A DNA stretch of 64,000 bases from Flavitalea plasmicola (GCF_030546645.1 NZ_JAUOTO010000005.1:496001-560000); one strand, 5' to 3'. Positions 8,932-18,439 are shown, numbered from the stretch's first letter. Notes: generated by a model not told the origin, from the sequence alone. A program made the numbers and translations.

Positions 8932-9903
8932 TTAGATGGGGAGTTTGATCAGGCCGGACAAGGACGAGAAGGCGCTGCCGGCCGCCTGTACATCCTGGAT
9001 CAGCTGTTGCGTCTCCTGGATGATCTCTTTCAGGTCTTTTTTCTCTTTTACATTCTTTGCCAGCTCGGCATGGGCCCTGGCAAGACTTTTCGATGCCTGG
9101 ACCACCTGCTGGCGAAGCAGTTCCGTATTATCGTGCGCCGTCAGCTCGTCATAATAGAATTTGATGGCCCAGTAGTTGGTGCGGGTGCTATCGCTGAGGA
9201 CTGACCGCTTGCAGCTCTGTATAAAAAAATCTCTTTCCACTGCCAGCAGGGATTTCAACGAGGGGAAGGAATTGCCGTGCGCATCGGTGAAGGTCTCTCC
9301 ATCCAATACCGTAACGAGGTTGCGGGTCGTCACCTGGACCAGGGTGTCGGCTGCCAGGACGAACTCCTTGAGGGCGGCTGTCTGTTTGTGTTTGGTCAGC
9401 TGTTTGCCCACCAATAATATCACTTTGGAAATCGTGTTGGCGAGGCCGGAGGGCAGGGAATCTTTGGCTTTGCTGTTGTAGATCGATACGAGATTGCCCA
9501 GGTTCTCGCCCAGGGAAGTGGTGTTGGCGCTAAGGTCCGAGATATAGTGGTCGCTGCTTAGTTTGGTGAGGAGACCTGCATATTGCTGGATGAGCTGCAG
9601 GGACAGATCGAATTGTGAGGAGAGCTGGACGGTGTTGTTATAGCTTTTCCGGGCCGACTCCATCCGGCGGGCGATCTGCTCGGCATCTGCGAACTGGCTT
9701 TGACTGGCTACCACCATTTCACTGTGGAGGTGGAGTTCGGCGCGCTGCCGTACCACTGTGCCGGGAAAGGCGCTGTAGCTGTTGGCAGTGGCGGCGAAGG
9801 CGTTGATGTTCTTCACCTGGCTGTCGGTGAGGACGGCGCAGCTGGTGAAGGTCAGGGAGACGGCAAGGGCAAGAACGATAGTTTTGGTTGGTGCGATCTT
9901 CAT
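8932..9903 (-). CDS. Helical lipoprotein, function unknown
   Basis: Start set at the ATG at 9903, which gives a lipoprotein signal (MKIAPTKTIVLALAVSLTFT, then SCAV with the lipobox cysteine). The in-frame ATG at 9936 would prepend 11 residues of no use. The mature part, about 300 residues, is long amphipathic helices ending in a hydrophobic AAGSAFSSLSGLIKLPI. It sits in one transcription unit with the small helical protein downstream. I do not recognise the family. Confidence 0.7.
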   Translation of the reverse strand: MKIAPTKTIVLALAVSLTFTSCAVLTDSQVKNINAFAATANSYSAFPGTVVRQRAELHLHSEMVVASQSQFADAEQIARRMESARKSYNNTVQLSSQFDLSLQLIQQYAGLLTKLSSDHYISDLSANTTSLGENLGNLVSIYNSKAKDSLPSGLANTISKVILLVGKQLTKHKQTAALKEFVLAADTLVQVTTRNLVTVLDGETFTDAHGNSFPSLKSLLAVERDFFIQSCKRSVLSDSTRTNYWAIKFYYDELTAHDNTELLRQQVVQASKSLARAHAELAKNVKEKKDLKEIIQETQQLIQDVQAAGSAFSSLSGLIKLPI

Positions 9904-9939
9904 TAGATAGGTTCCTTTTAGGAACCAAAAATACAATAT

Positions 9940-10350
9940 TTACTGTATCTCCCCATCCTTCAACTGAGGGATCGTCGCCATCATGCCACCACCCGTACCG
10001 ACAATCGTAATTTCAGCACCTTTTTTAAGGGTGGCCGCCTTCTGCCCATCTGTCAAATGGCATTGCACGCCCATGGAGACCTCGCCTCCTGTCAACTGGA
10101 CATATACATCGTCGAGGATGTCTTTGTTGATGCTTTCCACCGTACCCGTGATGGCGACCTTCTTATCTTTGAATAAATTATCGGCGGCCACTTCATTGTC
10201 GTGGTATTTTTTATCATATTCGGTAGCTGTCACCTGGATTGCCTGCGCGGATGATGCAGTAGATTGGGTGTTGGAGTTGGCGGAAGTATCGCCACAGCTG
10301 GCAAAACAGAAGGAAGCAGCCGCGACTAACAAGATGGTAAGCAATTTCAT
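9940..10350 (-). CDS. OB-fold lipoprotein, tRNA_anti-like
   Basis: 136 residues. The lipoprotein signal peptide ends FASCGDT. The mature part has the pattern of the tRNA_anti-like OB-fold family: TATEYDKKYHDNEVAADNLF, KDKKVAITGTVESI, then YVQLTGG and the GAEITIVGTGGG strand. Members are usually small envelope proteins of unknown ligand. It is 36 bp upstream of the helical lipoprotein on the same strand and could be its operon leader. Confidence 0.8.
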   Translation of the reverse strand: MKLLTILLVAAASFCFASCGDTSANSNTQSTASSAQAIQVTATEYDKKYHDNEVAADNLFKDKKVAITGTVESINKDILDDVYVQLTGGEVSMGVQCHLTDGQKAATLKKGAEITIVGTGGGMMATIPQLKDGEIQ

Positions 10351-10467
10351 AGATGATGAGTTTTGATCTTTAAAACACAGAGGTAGGAAAAAAGGACGCC
10401 TGAGCGGGAGAGGTTTAGGGGACAGTTATAATTAGTAGGTACAATTACTTAGGATTTAATAAGAGCA

Positions 10468-10498
10468 TTTGCATATTATTTCTAACGTCGTATATTGG
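10468..10498 (+). promoter_or_regulatory. Bacteroidota-type promoter upstream of rmuC
   Basis: TTTG at 10468-10471, a 19-base spacer, and TATATTGG at 10491-10498, one base off the TAnnTTTG -7 consensus. Transcription would start about 10504, just before the ATG at 10514. This argues against the earlier in-frame ATG at 10469. Confidence 0.4.
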
Positions 10499-10513
10499 CT
10501 GCACAAACACATT

Positions 10514-11965
10514 ATGCCAACCATCTTTTATCTCCTCATAGGACTGGTCGCCGGCAGTGCCCTCGGCTATCTGCTGGCCCGGCTGGCCATACAGGCCAGC
10601 CTCCTCCGGCTCACGGCGGAGGTGAACAGCCGCCTCACCCGGGAAGAGGTGGCCGCGGGGTACGTTGCGTTGGAGTCATTTAGGTTTGTCCAGGAAAAAT
10701 TAGCGCTGGCAGAAGCAAAGCTGACCAGCCAGGAGCAGGAGCTCTCGGGGCTGACCAACCAGCTCACCGTGCTGGAGCAAAATGAAAAGCACCTGCAGGA
10801 GAAGATCACGGGATTTAAAGACGAGCTGCAAAGCATGCACGACCTCTCGCACGAGCAGTTCCGGAACATCGCGGCAAAGATCCTGGAGGACAGGCAAACG
10901 GCCTTTGTGGCCACCAATAAGAAGGAGCTGAACGACATCCTCACGCCTTTTAAGGACGGCCTGTCCGAGTTCCGCAAAAAAGTGGAAGACACCCGGAAGG
11001 AAGATATTGCCGACCTCACCTCGCTGAAGAAAGAGATCGAGTCGCTGGAAAAGCTGAACTCCCAGCTGAGCGAGGATGCCCGCAACCTGGCGACGGCGCT
11101 GAAGTCGGAGGTCAAGATCCAGGGTAACTGGGGGGAAGATAGATTGAACATGATCCTGGAGGCGGAGGGATTGCAGCAATACATCGACTTCACCCGGGAG
11201 GAACAGTATGTCGACGAAGACAAGGACCGGGTGCGGCGGCCGGACTATATCCTGCGGCTGCCGAACGGGAAGCATATCATCATCGACAGCAAGGTGTCGC
11301 TCACGGCCTACAGCAATTACTTCAATGCGGACACTCCGGAGCAGAAAGCGGGATTCTTAAAGCAGCATGTAAAAAGTATCTCGGACCATATTCGTTCCCT
11401 GGCGGATAAGAATTATCAATCGCTGGCGGGCCTTCATACGCCGGACTATATCTTTATGTTCATGCCCATCGAGTCGGCGCTGACCCTGGCGATGAACCAG
11501 AACGGAGAGCTTTTTACGCAGGCGCTGAACCGGAAGATCGTGCTGATCACGCCCACGACGCTGGTGGCGACCCTGAAGGTAGTGCGTTTGTTGTGGCAGA
11601 AGGAGAACCAGGTGAAGAACGTGGAAGAGATCTTTAAACAATGCGGGGCCCTGTATGATAAATTCGTGGATTTCATAGGGGACATGGACAGGATCGAAGA
11701 GGCCTTGAACGGGGCGGGGGCGGCTTACCGGGATGCGATGTATAAATTGCAGTCGGGTGAACGGAAGGGTTATACGATCATGGGAAGGATGGAGGCCATC
11801 CGCCGACTCGAAGCCAGGGTGAGCAAGGTGATCCCGGCGAAGCACCTGACGGACCTGGATACGCCGGAAGAGGAGGACAACAGCACATATGGAAAAACTG
11901 ATCATAGCACTGACGGTCCTGTCGCTGGCTCTATCGCCGGGACGGACACAAACGCTCCCCATTAA
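10514..11965 (+). CDS. rmuC: DNA recombination protein RmuC
   Basis: 483 residues. N-terminal membrane anchor (IFYLLIGLVAGSALGYLLA, about 4-22), a long coiled coil (about 30-200), and the RmuC domain (about 205-440). The domain holds GNWGEDRLNMILEAEGLQ and the nuclease-fold motif RPDYILRLPNGKHIIIDSKV, with the D...D-x-K arrangement of PD-(D/E)xK enzymes. RmuC limits inversions and rearrangements at repeats. The start at 10514 is preferred over 10469. Its C-terminal 77 bases overlap the next gene in another frame. Confidence 0.95.
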   Translation: MPTIFYLLIGLVAGSALGYLLARLAIQASLLRLTAEVNSRLTREEVAAGYVALESFRFVQEKLALAEAKLTSQEQELSGLTNQLTVLEQNEKHLQEKITGFKDELQSMHDLSHEQFRNIAAKILEDRQTAFVATNKKELNDILTPFKDGLSEFRKKVEDTRKEDIADLTSLKKEIESLEKLNSQLSEDARNLATALKSEVKIQGNWGEDRLNMILEAEGLQQYIDFTREEQYVDEDKDRVRRPDYILRLPNGKHIIIDSKVSLTAYSNYFNADTPEQKAGFLKQHVKSISDHIRSLADKNYQSLAGLHTPDYIFMFMPIESALTLAMNQNGELFTQALNRKIVLITPTTLVATLKVVRLLWQKENQVKNVEEIFKQCGALYDKFVDFIGDMDRIEEALNGAGAAYRDAMYKLQSGERKGYTIMGRMEAIRRLEARVSKVIPAKHLTDLDTPEEEDNSTYGKTDHSTDGPVAGSIAGTDTNAPH

Positions 11966-12389
11966 GGGAGACTTCGCACTGAAGAACGTGCACACGGGCA
12001 AGTATGTCCGCATCAAGGATGCCAACGGCGCGAACGGCACCCCCATCGTTGCGTATTCGCCCGTGAACTGGAAATGCGTGACGTGGCATTTTCAGCCGGC
12101 CGACAAAGGGGGCTATACGCTGAAGAACCTCTTTTCGGGGAAGACGCTGCAGCCCCTGCAAGGGGAGGCAAAGGCCGGCGTGGCCATGGAGGAACAGCCT
12201 TTGAAGGATCAGCAATATGAGCTGATCGCCGCCGGGGATCAGCAGTATTACATCCGGGTGAAGGGAACGGACCTTTACCTGACGCCTGGTGACCCGGGCG
12301 GCGCCACCAATAGCTCCATCATCCTGGAAACGAAGCAGACGGGTGATCTTCAACGCTGGACCCTGGTGGAGCAGAATCCCACGATGTGA
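11889..12389 (+). CDS. Secreted ricin-type (RICIN) beta-trefoil lectin-like protein
   Basis: 166 residues. Signal peptide MEKLIIALTVLSLALSPGRT, then a beta-trefoil with repeated strands (YVRIKDANGANGTPIV, KGGYTLKNLFSGKTLQPL, DLYLTPGDPGGATNSS) and a closing QRWTLVEQ, the Q-x-W-type motif of ricin-B folds. Probably binds carbohydrate outside the cell. Its start lies inside rmuC, out of frame, a 77-bp overlap that is unusually long but both reading frames look genuine. Confidence 0.75.
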   Translation: MEKLIIALTVLSLALSPGRTQTLPIKGDFALKNVHTGKYVRIKDANGANGTPIVAYSPVNWKCVTWHFQPADKGGYTLKNLFSGKTLQPLQGEAKAGVAMEEQPLKDQQYELIAAGDQQYYIRVKGTDLYLTPGDPGGATNSSIILETKQTGDLQRWTLVEQNPTM

Positions 12390-12392
12390 GCA

Positions 12393-12773
12393 TTACTTCG
12401 CTTGGCCTAACAAAAAGATGCAAACGAGGATAACCAGGAACAGGACCTTTGCGCAGGTCTTCTTTACATTTCCCAGATGGTTGACAGCGGGCGTAAGCGA
12501 AAAAATGGTTACCAGCACAGAGAGGGACGCCAGCAGGATATCAGCGAGATCGGAAGCGCTGTTGGTGAACAGGGTGTAATAGACCAGAAGGAGCAAAATA
12601 AGCACTGCTGCATCCAGCGTGATATGCAGCCAGTCCAGGAAGCTCCTGGACGCGGACCTGACAGATCGGACGACGTTGCCCACTTTTAGAGAGTGTAGTT
12701 TTCGTACTATAATATTACTAAAAATAGTATTACATATGACAGTAGGAGACAAATAAATTTTTCCTTGGGACAA
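12393..12773 (-). CDS. Small membrane protein, unknown
   Basis: 126 residues with three predicted membrane segments: ITLDAAVLILLLLVYYTLF (about 51-69), LADILLASLSVLVTIFSL (about 76-93) and CAKVLFLVILVCIFLLG (about 107-123). A basic N-terminal stretch (VRKLHSLKVGNVVRSVRSAS) precedes them. Converges with the lectin gene at a 3-bp gap. The true start may be downstream of 12773, since the first 25 residues look uncharacteristic. No family recognised. Confidence 0.5.
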   Translation of the reverse strand: MSQGKIYLSPTVICNTIFSNIIVRKLHSLKVGNVVRSVRSASRSFLDWLHITLDAAVLILLLLVYYTLFTNSASDLADILLASLSVLVTIFSLTPAVNHLGNVKKTCAKVLFLVILVCIFLLGQAK

Positions 12774-12881
12774 ATCCCAGCGTCTGCCGTTTAGATTCCG
12801 TTAACAATCCATTTGATTTCTATTGACAGCCTGGAGGGGCGTTATAGGAGTAAATTCATATATCATTAAACCTTTTGATCC

Positions 12882-12962
12882 ATGAGCAGGCCTTATCTCT
12901 TTGTTATACCCGTATGCCTTTCATTTGCAACGGGTTATGCTGATAGCATACTAACTGTCTAA
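12882..12962 (+). CDS. 26-residue leader-like mini-ORF
   Basis: ATG at 12882 to TAA at 12960-12962. The product (MSRPYLFVIPVCLSFATGYA, then DSILTV) looks like an isolated signal peptide ending in a cleavage-like AT-GYA-D. The next gene begins two bases after its stop. It may be a leader peptide coupling translation of the next gene, or the remnant of an exported gene. Too short to be certain that it is translated. Confidence 0.3.
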   Translation: MSRPYLFVIPVCLSFATGYADSILTV

Positions 12963-12964
12963 AT

Positions 12965-13663
12965 ATGAGAACACAACTTCATCTGACGTCAACATCGGAC
13001 CCTGCCATCGCGGGCCCGGAAGCAGAAGCCTTCTGCCTGATCTATTCGTTCTTACTGCATGCCTGCGGGCTCGATCACTACAAGCGAATCGACATTACCC
13101 TGGTGGGAGCCGACAAAGATGAAGGGGTGACAAAATATCCCGGAAAAAAGATAGCCGTCGCGACGCGTTATTCCTTGCCGGAGGACCTTGCTGCTAAAGG
13201 TCGTGAAGGTAGGAGCAAGGCCTTCCTGGAAGTGATCCATGCCGCCTTGTTACGGGTGGCTGCCCTGGAATATAAGCTGGATGCCGGCGTCCTCGAAAGT
13301 ATCAGAAAACGCATGCTGCACAGTGAACCTTCCTTCGAATTTGCCTGCCAGTCGGTGACGAGGGGCGCCGTTCAGGCCACCCTGCGCGTACATGCGGACA
13401 TGACCCGATTGGATTATTATGTGCTGGTCGTGGAAGGCGGCCGGATCAAGTTCAAGCTTTGGATCTATAGCCGCAGCACCAGCGGAGTGAATGTCGCCGA
13501 TGTTGCGTTGGACATGACCTGGAAGGATGACAATGAACTGGTCATTTCCGGAAAATCGATGGACGTGGAGATCCACGTGCTGATCAATGAAGGGAGGGCG
13601 TGGTCGAGGAGGGTGCCCCGAAATGGGAGGGTGAGGACGGCGAGGAAGGTGGTGATGGCGTAG
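12965..13663 (+). CDS. Hypothetical cytoplasmic protein
   Basis: 232 residues, no signal peptide or membrane segment. The N-terminal half is mixed helix/strand (YSFLLHACGLDHYKRIDITL, later ALLRVAALEYKLDAGVLESI); the C-terminal half is beta-rich with an arginine-rich tail (SRRVPRNGRVRTARKVV). Good coding character throughout and a clear start directly after the leader-like mini-ORF. No family recognised. A hairpin follows the stop. Confidence 0.6.
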   Translation: MRTQLHLTSTSDPAIAGPEAEAFCLIYSFLLHACGLDHYKRIDITLVGADKDEGVTKYPGKKIAVATRYSLPEDLAAKGREGRSKAFLEVIHAALLRVAALEYKLDAGVLESIRKRMLHSEPSFEFACQSVTRGAVQATLRVHADMTRLDYYVLVVEGGRIKFKLWIYSRSTSGVNVADVALDMTWKDDNELVISGKSMDVEIHVLINEGRAWSRRVPRNGRVRTARKVVMA

Positions 13664-13673
13664 GGGGCGGGAT

Positions 13674-13717
13674 CCTTGCCGGGACGATCACCCGGCAAGG
13701 TGTTATTCGCTTTTTTT
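13674..13717 (+). terminator. Hairpin after 13663, weak terminator
   Basis: A perfect 10-bp stem (13674-13683 with 13691-13700, CCTTGCCGGG / CCCGGCAAGG) and a 7-base loop. A run of seven T follows, but 10 bases after the stem, so termination is likely but not ideal. Confidence 0.5.
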
Positions 13718-13754
13718 GCAATGTTTTTCTATCTTAGCGGACGACCTCCCGGAC

Positions 13755-16700
13755 ATGACCAGACCCTATTCCCTGTTATTGTGCTTTATCCCCCTTTTGC
13801 TTTCACTTTCCGTCTCGGGACAGCTGCACGCGGATTTTACAGGTGACAAGACGGGTGGCTGCCGGCCATTGATCGTCCATTTTTCCAACCAAACGACAGG
13901 GGCGTCCTCCAATGCCGTGTACCTATGGGATTTTGGCAACGGCAATACTGCCAGCCTTGCTTCACCCGAAGCGGTGTATGTCGATGAAGGGAATTATACC
14001 GTTATCCTTACTGTAAAGGATGGGACGAATTCTGTCACGGCCACGCATACTGTTACCGTTTATCAGCCGCCTGCAGTCGATTTTTCCACCAGCTCCGGCT
14101 CCGCCTGTGTCTCCACCTCTGTACCATTCAGCAGCGCCTCCACCGCCGGCAGTGGCTCTATCAGCGCGTACTTATGGGATTTTGGCGACGGCGTCGTTCA
14201 GCAGGGGAGTGAAGTTCAACCGCATATCTACCAACATGCGGGTGATGCAACCGTCAGTCTCACCGTAACCAATAGCAATGGCTGCAGCAGCATCCTCACC
14301 AAGACGGGCATCGTGAAGATCCTGCCATCCGTGACGGCTGCCTTCACCACCGACAAAAAAGTGCTTTGTAACGTATCCGATCCCGTGCAGTTTACCAATA
14401 CCAGCACGGGCGCCGGGGCGCTGACCTATCTCTGGGATTTTGGAGATGGCCATACTTCCACACAGGCTGATCCTTCCTATTCCTTTTGGCAGAAAGGCAC
14501 TTATAGTGTCAAACTAACCGCCACCAGTGGGGACGGTTGTTCCGCCACTGTCACGCAGGCCGATTATCTCAACGTAGCCAATTATAAAACCGATTTCGAT
14601 CTGCCGGCTACAGGCTGCCAGGGCGCAACGCTGACCCTTTCCGACAAGAGCCTGCCCAGTCCGGATAGCCGGGCCTGGGAGCTGGTGGGTGGGAGCACCG
14701 GCACTGCCCCTGTTTTCGATGCAAGTTTCCCCAGTCCGGGTATCTATACGGTGAAGCTGACCGACGCGTTCGGCGCTTGCAGTCAGACCTTGTCGAAGCA
14801 AATCACCATCGGGACGGCGCCTGCGCTCACCGACTTCGATGTCGATGTCCAGGGCAAATGCGGCGCCCCTGCTGCAGTGAATTTTACGGACCATACTGCC
14901 GGGGCCGTGGCGTGGGACTGGAATTTCAATTATGATCCCTCCGACCCTTTCCCCACCATCGTACACCAGGGTCCATCTGTCTCCAATCAATTTTATACCA
15001 ACTACCGGGTGTATACCGTCCAGCTCACTGTCACTGGCGCCAATGGCTGCAGCGCCAGCATGACCAAGCAGGTGTCTGTCAAGCCGCCCGTCGTCTATAT
15101 CGACGAACCTGTCGGCGCCCCCGAATCTTCCTGCAATGCCCCAATCACCAAGACATATGAGATCCAGCATCTCGAGCTGCTGCAATCATGGACCTGGGAC
15201 TTTGGGGATGGAACTACCTCTACCGCGCCGACCCCCACGCATACCTTTAGTGCCATCGGGCAATACATCATCGTATTGAACTATGTCACCAAAGACGGAT
15301 GCACCGGTGTCTCCAACGCCCTCTACACCATCGTGGCACGCCCCCTGAACCTGGATTTCACCATTCCATCCACCACGGTGTGTGCCAATACGAACCTGCT
15401 GTTCGAGTCACCGTCGCTGTATGCCTCCGACGCCCTCTGGTCCAGCTGGGAATTCGGCGATGGCAGCATCTCTTCTTTTTACCCGCAGCATGTGTACACG
15501 ACCCCGGGCGTATATACCGTAACGCTGCATGCCCAGAATGCCGCCTGCCAGACCACGGTTGAAAAGACGGGGTATATCACCGTGCTACCCCCGGTGGGCG
15601 CGTATACAGGGTTCAGCAACACCTGCGACGGGGAACGCAATGTGGTGACCTTCCATTTCACGCCGGGTGGCGCCACTACCAGCCTGCTGTGGGATTTCGG
15701 CGATGGAAATACTGCCAGGTCGGATGGTACGGTGTCACAGTTGACGCATACGTATGCCGATAACGGCGTTTATTTCATGAGCGTCAGTGGAGGAAACGGC
15801 ACCTGCAATATATCGGGCTCCGACCAAGTGGATATCTTCAAGAAACAACATCCCGTACTTACCGCTGACCAGGCGGCTATTTGTCCCGACGGCACCCTGG
15901 CCGTCAGCGTGTCGAATTATGACATCAACCCCTGGACCGGCATCTCCTCCAGCAATTATTCCGCGCGGTTCCAATACGGCGACAACAGGGATTTTCAGGG
16001 CACGGCAACACCGGATTATTTCCAATGGGGCAATGTCTATTCCGGGAAGCTTACGCATTTCGAAGGGGGAGAGAGCGGTCTGCGGCTTATCACTACCTCC
16101 GTTCATTTCGGATGTGCCGATACCACCAATATTGTTCCGCTGACCATCAAAGGCGCCGCCGCCGGATATGAGATCATCGCCGACGATGCCTGCTTTCAAT
16201 CACCGGTGGTGCTGCAGGACACCTCGAAGGTCAGCGCGGGCAATTCCATCCAGTCATGGCTTTGGGATTTCGGTGACGGCCAAACGTCCGCACAGGGAGG
16301 GACTGTTTCGCATAACTATGCGGAGCCGGGGAACTATACCGTGAAGCTGACGGTGCAGGATGGTTCCGGCTGCAGCGCTACCACGCCTACCGCGATAGCA
16401 CAGGTGACCGTCAACGGGCCTAAGGCAAGCTTCACACCGTCGGGAACGACGGTGCCACTGAATAGCACCGTCTCGTTCTCCAATACGACCAATAGCTTTG
16501 GCAGTAATCCTGACTGGACATGGGATTTTGGAGACGGGGGGACCTCCGCGGCTGATGCGAGTCCTTCGCATACCTATACGCAGGCTGGGACCTATTCGGT
16601 GACCCTGACGGCAAAGGACCCTGTGACGGGCTGCAGCTCGACGGCTACGGCGACCATCGTGGTAGACCCTTTCGGCGCCAGCTTCAGCGCTTCAGCCTCC

Positions 16701-18164
16701 TATGTGGCCCAAGGTCATTGTCCACCTTTGCTCGTGCAATTCACCAACCACTCCGTCAACTACACCAGCATTCACTGGGACTTTGGCGACGGGACTACCG
16801 CCGACGAGCTGAACACGCCCAGTCATGTGTACGAAAAGGCCGGTGAGTACACCGTCACGCTCACCGTCAGCGGCGCCAATGGACTATCGGGGCAGTATAT
16901 CCAACAAGTGACCGTCGACCAGCCCACGGCGGCTTTGACTGCAGCCGCCACTGCCATCTGTTCCGGGCAGCAGGCGCAATTGAAGGCGACGGCTGTCAGC
17001 GCTGTGGAATATACCTGGGACTTTGGGGACGGTAGCGTGGCCAGCGGGACCGATGCTTCCATCACGCACGTATATACGGGAGGCGGCGCCTATCAATTGA
17101 AATTACTGGTCACTGATGTCGATGGCTGCACTGCCTCTGCTGATGCGGGCATCAGCCTACAGGTCCATCCGCCCCCTGTGGTGTCGGTGACGCCGGCAGC
17201 GGCCTTTGTCTGTCTTAACAGCTCGGTGACGCTGACTGCATCCGGCGGTCAAACCTATTCCTGGCTGCCCGTCCTCGGGCTGGACCGCGCGGATATCGCT
17301 GCACCCGTGGCCTCCCCTGCTGTCAATACAGATTACCAGGTGACCGTCACGGACGACATCGGCTGTCAGAACACCGGGCATGTTGCCGTCGAAGTGATAC
17401 AGCCTTTGTCCCTTACCGTCACGCCCGTCACGGCATCGTTGTGCCCCGGAAAAAGCGTGCCCTTGCATGCTTCCGGCGCGTACAGCTACTCCTGGATCGA
17501 CAATACCAACGGCCTCAGCAATACCCAGTCCGCCGAAGTGGTGGCAAGGCCTGACCGCTCCGGCGTTTATACTGTCACGGGTACGGATGCCCATTCCTGC
17601 TTTAGCGATACCGCGGAAGTTAATATTACCATCTTGCCCGTGCCCACTGTCATCGCCGGTCCGGATGTCGAGGTGCTGGCCGGCGCTTCCGTCACGCTGA
17701 ATGCCAACGCGGGCAGTGATGTCACCTGGACCTGGAGCCCGGCACAGTATCTCAGCTGCGCGGATTGCGCAGCCCCTGTCTGCACGCCGAAAAAGACGAT
17801 GCAATATATCGCAACGGGAACGAATGGCGAAGGCTGCAGCGCCAGCGATACGGTGGTCGTCAAACTGGCTTGTGACGCGGCCCATGTGGGGGTGCCCAGC
17901 GGCTTTACGCCGAATGGCGACGGCCATAACGACCGATTTGTCATCCAGGGGATCGCGGAAGTAGATCATCTCGTGATCTATGGCCGCTGGGGCCAGAAGG
18001 TCTTCGAAAGATCCCATTTCATCGCCTCGGATCCCTCCAACTGCTGGGATGGAACGATACAAGGACAGCCATGCCCTACCGGGGTGTATACTTATTTCAT
18101 CGAGATGCGATGCCCGGCGGGGGGCGTGTTTAGTATGAAGGGGACGGTGGTGGTGGTGAGGTGA
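13755..18164 (+). CDS. Multi-PKD-domain surface protein with CHU_C (T9SS type B) C-terminus
   Basis: Start at ATG 13755, giving the signal peptide MTRPYSLLLCFIPLLLSLSV (the upstream in-frame start at 13716 spoils it). The 1469-residue product carries about ten PKD repeats, each with the W-[DE]-FG-[DN]-G motif, spread over residues about 25-1130. Immunoglobulin-like repeats follow, then a C-terminal gliding-motility-associated domain (CHU_C): PSGFTPNGDGHNDRFVIQGI, LVIYGRWGQKVFE, CWDGTIQGQPCPTGVYTYFI. That domain directs proteins to the type IX secretion system for release or anchoring at the surface. Likely an adhesin or polymer-binding protein; no enzyme domain is seen. Confidence 0.92.
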   Translation: MTRPYSLLLCFIPLLLSLSVSGQLHADFTGDKTGGCRPLIVHFSNQTTGASSNAVYLWDFGNGNTASLASPEAVYVDEGNYTVILTVKDGTNSVTATHTVTVYQPPAVDFSTSSGSACVSTSVPFSSASTAGSGSISAYLWDFGDGVVQQGSEVQPHIYQHAGDATVSLTVTNSNGCSSILTKTGIVKILPSVTAAFTTDKKVLCNVSDPVQFTNTSTGAGALTYLWDFGDGHTSTQADPSYSFWQKGTYSVKLTATSGDGCSATVTQADYLNVANYKTDFDLPATGCQGATLTLSDKSLPSPDSRAWELVGGSTGTAPVFDASFPSPGIYTVKLTDAFGACSQTLSKQITIGTAPALTDFDVDVQGKCGAPAAVNFTDHTAGAVAWDWNFNYDPSDPFPTIVHQGPSVSNQFYTNYRVYTVQLTVTGANGCSASMTKQVSVKPPVVYIDEPVGAPESSCNAPITKTYEIQHLELLQSWTWDFGDGTTSTAPTPTHTFSAIGQYIIVLNYVTKDGCTGVSNALYTIVARPLNLDFTIPSTTVCANTNLLFESPSLYASDALWSSWEFGDGSISSFYPQHVYTTPGVYTVTLHAQNAACQTTVEKTGYITVLPPVGAYTGFSNTCDGERNVVTFHFTPGGATTSLLWDFGDGNTARSDGTVSQLTHTYADNGVYFMSVSGGNGTCNISGSDQVDIFKKQHPVLTADQAAICPDGTLAVSVSNYDINPWTGISSSNYSARFQYGDNRDFQGTATPDYFQWGNVYSGKLTHFEGGESGLRLITTSVHFGCADTTNIVPLTIKGAAAGYEIIADDACFQSPVVLQDTSKVSAGNSIQSWLWDFGDGQTSAQGGTVSHNYAEPGNYTVKLTVQDGSGCSATTPTAIAQVTVNGPKASFTPSGTTVPLNSTVSFSNTTNSFGSNPDWTWDFGDGGTSAADASPSHTYTQAGTYSVTLTAKDPVTGCSSTATATIVVDPFGASFSASASYVAQGHCPPLLVQFTNHSVNYTSIHWDFGDGTTADELNTPSHVYEKAGEYTVTLTVSGANGLSGQYIQQVTVDQPTAALTAAATAICSGQQAQLKATAVSAVEYTWDFGDGSVASGTDASITHVYTGGGAYQLKLLVTDVDGCTASADAGISLQVHPPPVVSVTPAAAFVCLNSSVTLTASGGQTYSWLPVLGLDRADIAAPVASPAVNTDYQVTVTDDIGCQNTGHVAVEVIQPLSLTVTPVTASLCPGKSVPLHASGAYSYSWIDNTNGLSNTQSAEVVARPDRSGVYTVTGTDAHSCFSDTAEVNITILPVPTVIAGPDVEVLAGASVTLNANAGSDVTWTWSPAQYLSCADCAAPVCTPKKTMQYIATGTNGEGCSASDTVVVKLACDAAHVGVPSGFTPNGDGHNDRFVIQGIAEVDHLVIYGRWGQKVFERSHFIASDPSNCWDGTIQGQPCPTGVYTYFIEMRCPAGGVFSMKGTVVVVR

Positions 18165-18185
18165 TGGGAGGAGCGCCGGGAGTCG

Positions 18186-18436
18186 TTTGGAGAGATTGAA
18201 ACCGAGCACCCTGGATATCTCGGATCCCAGAATACTTACCATGTCGGCAATATCAAGGGCGTCGGTCGCATTTGCAAGCAGACCTTTATCGACACTTACA
18301 GCCCGCATGGCTTTTGCCAAACTCTATGAGACCAAGCATGCTATTACCTCTGCAGATATTTTCAATGAGCGTGTCCTGCCGTTCTTTGATGACCATCAAA
18401 TTCCATTGCTTCGGATCCTGACGGACAGGGGTACAA
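18186..18436 (+). pseudogene. IS481-family transposase fragment, frameshifted
   Basis: From 18186 one frame reads FGEIETEHPGYLGSQNTYHV, then GNIKGVGRICKQTFIDTYS, the start of the DDE integrase core of IS481-type transposases. At about 18300 the match moves to another frame, RMAFAKLYETKHAITSADIF, then DDHQIPLLRILTDRGT, after which homology stops. A single frameshift and loss of both ends make this a dead remnant. It abuts the IS4-like remnant on the opposite strand. Confidence 0.75.
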
Positions 18437-18439
18437 ATA

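Noticed and set aside
17157-18320. A 387-codon minus-strand frame across the end of the PKD protein
   Set aside because: Antisense to the CHU_C domain and PKD repeats, which are certain. No recognisable feature of its own.
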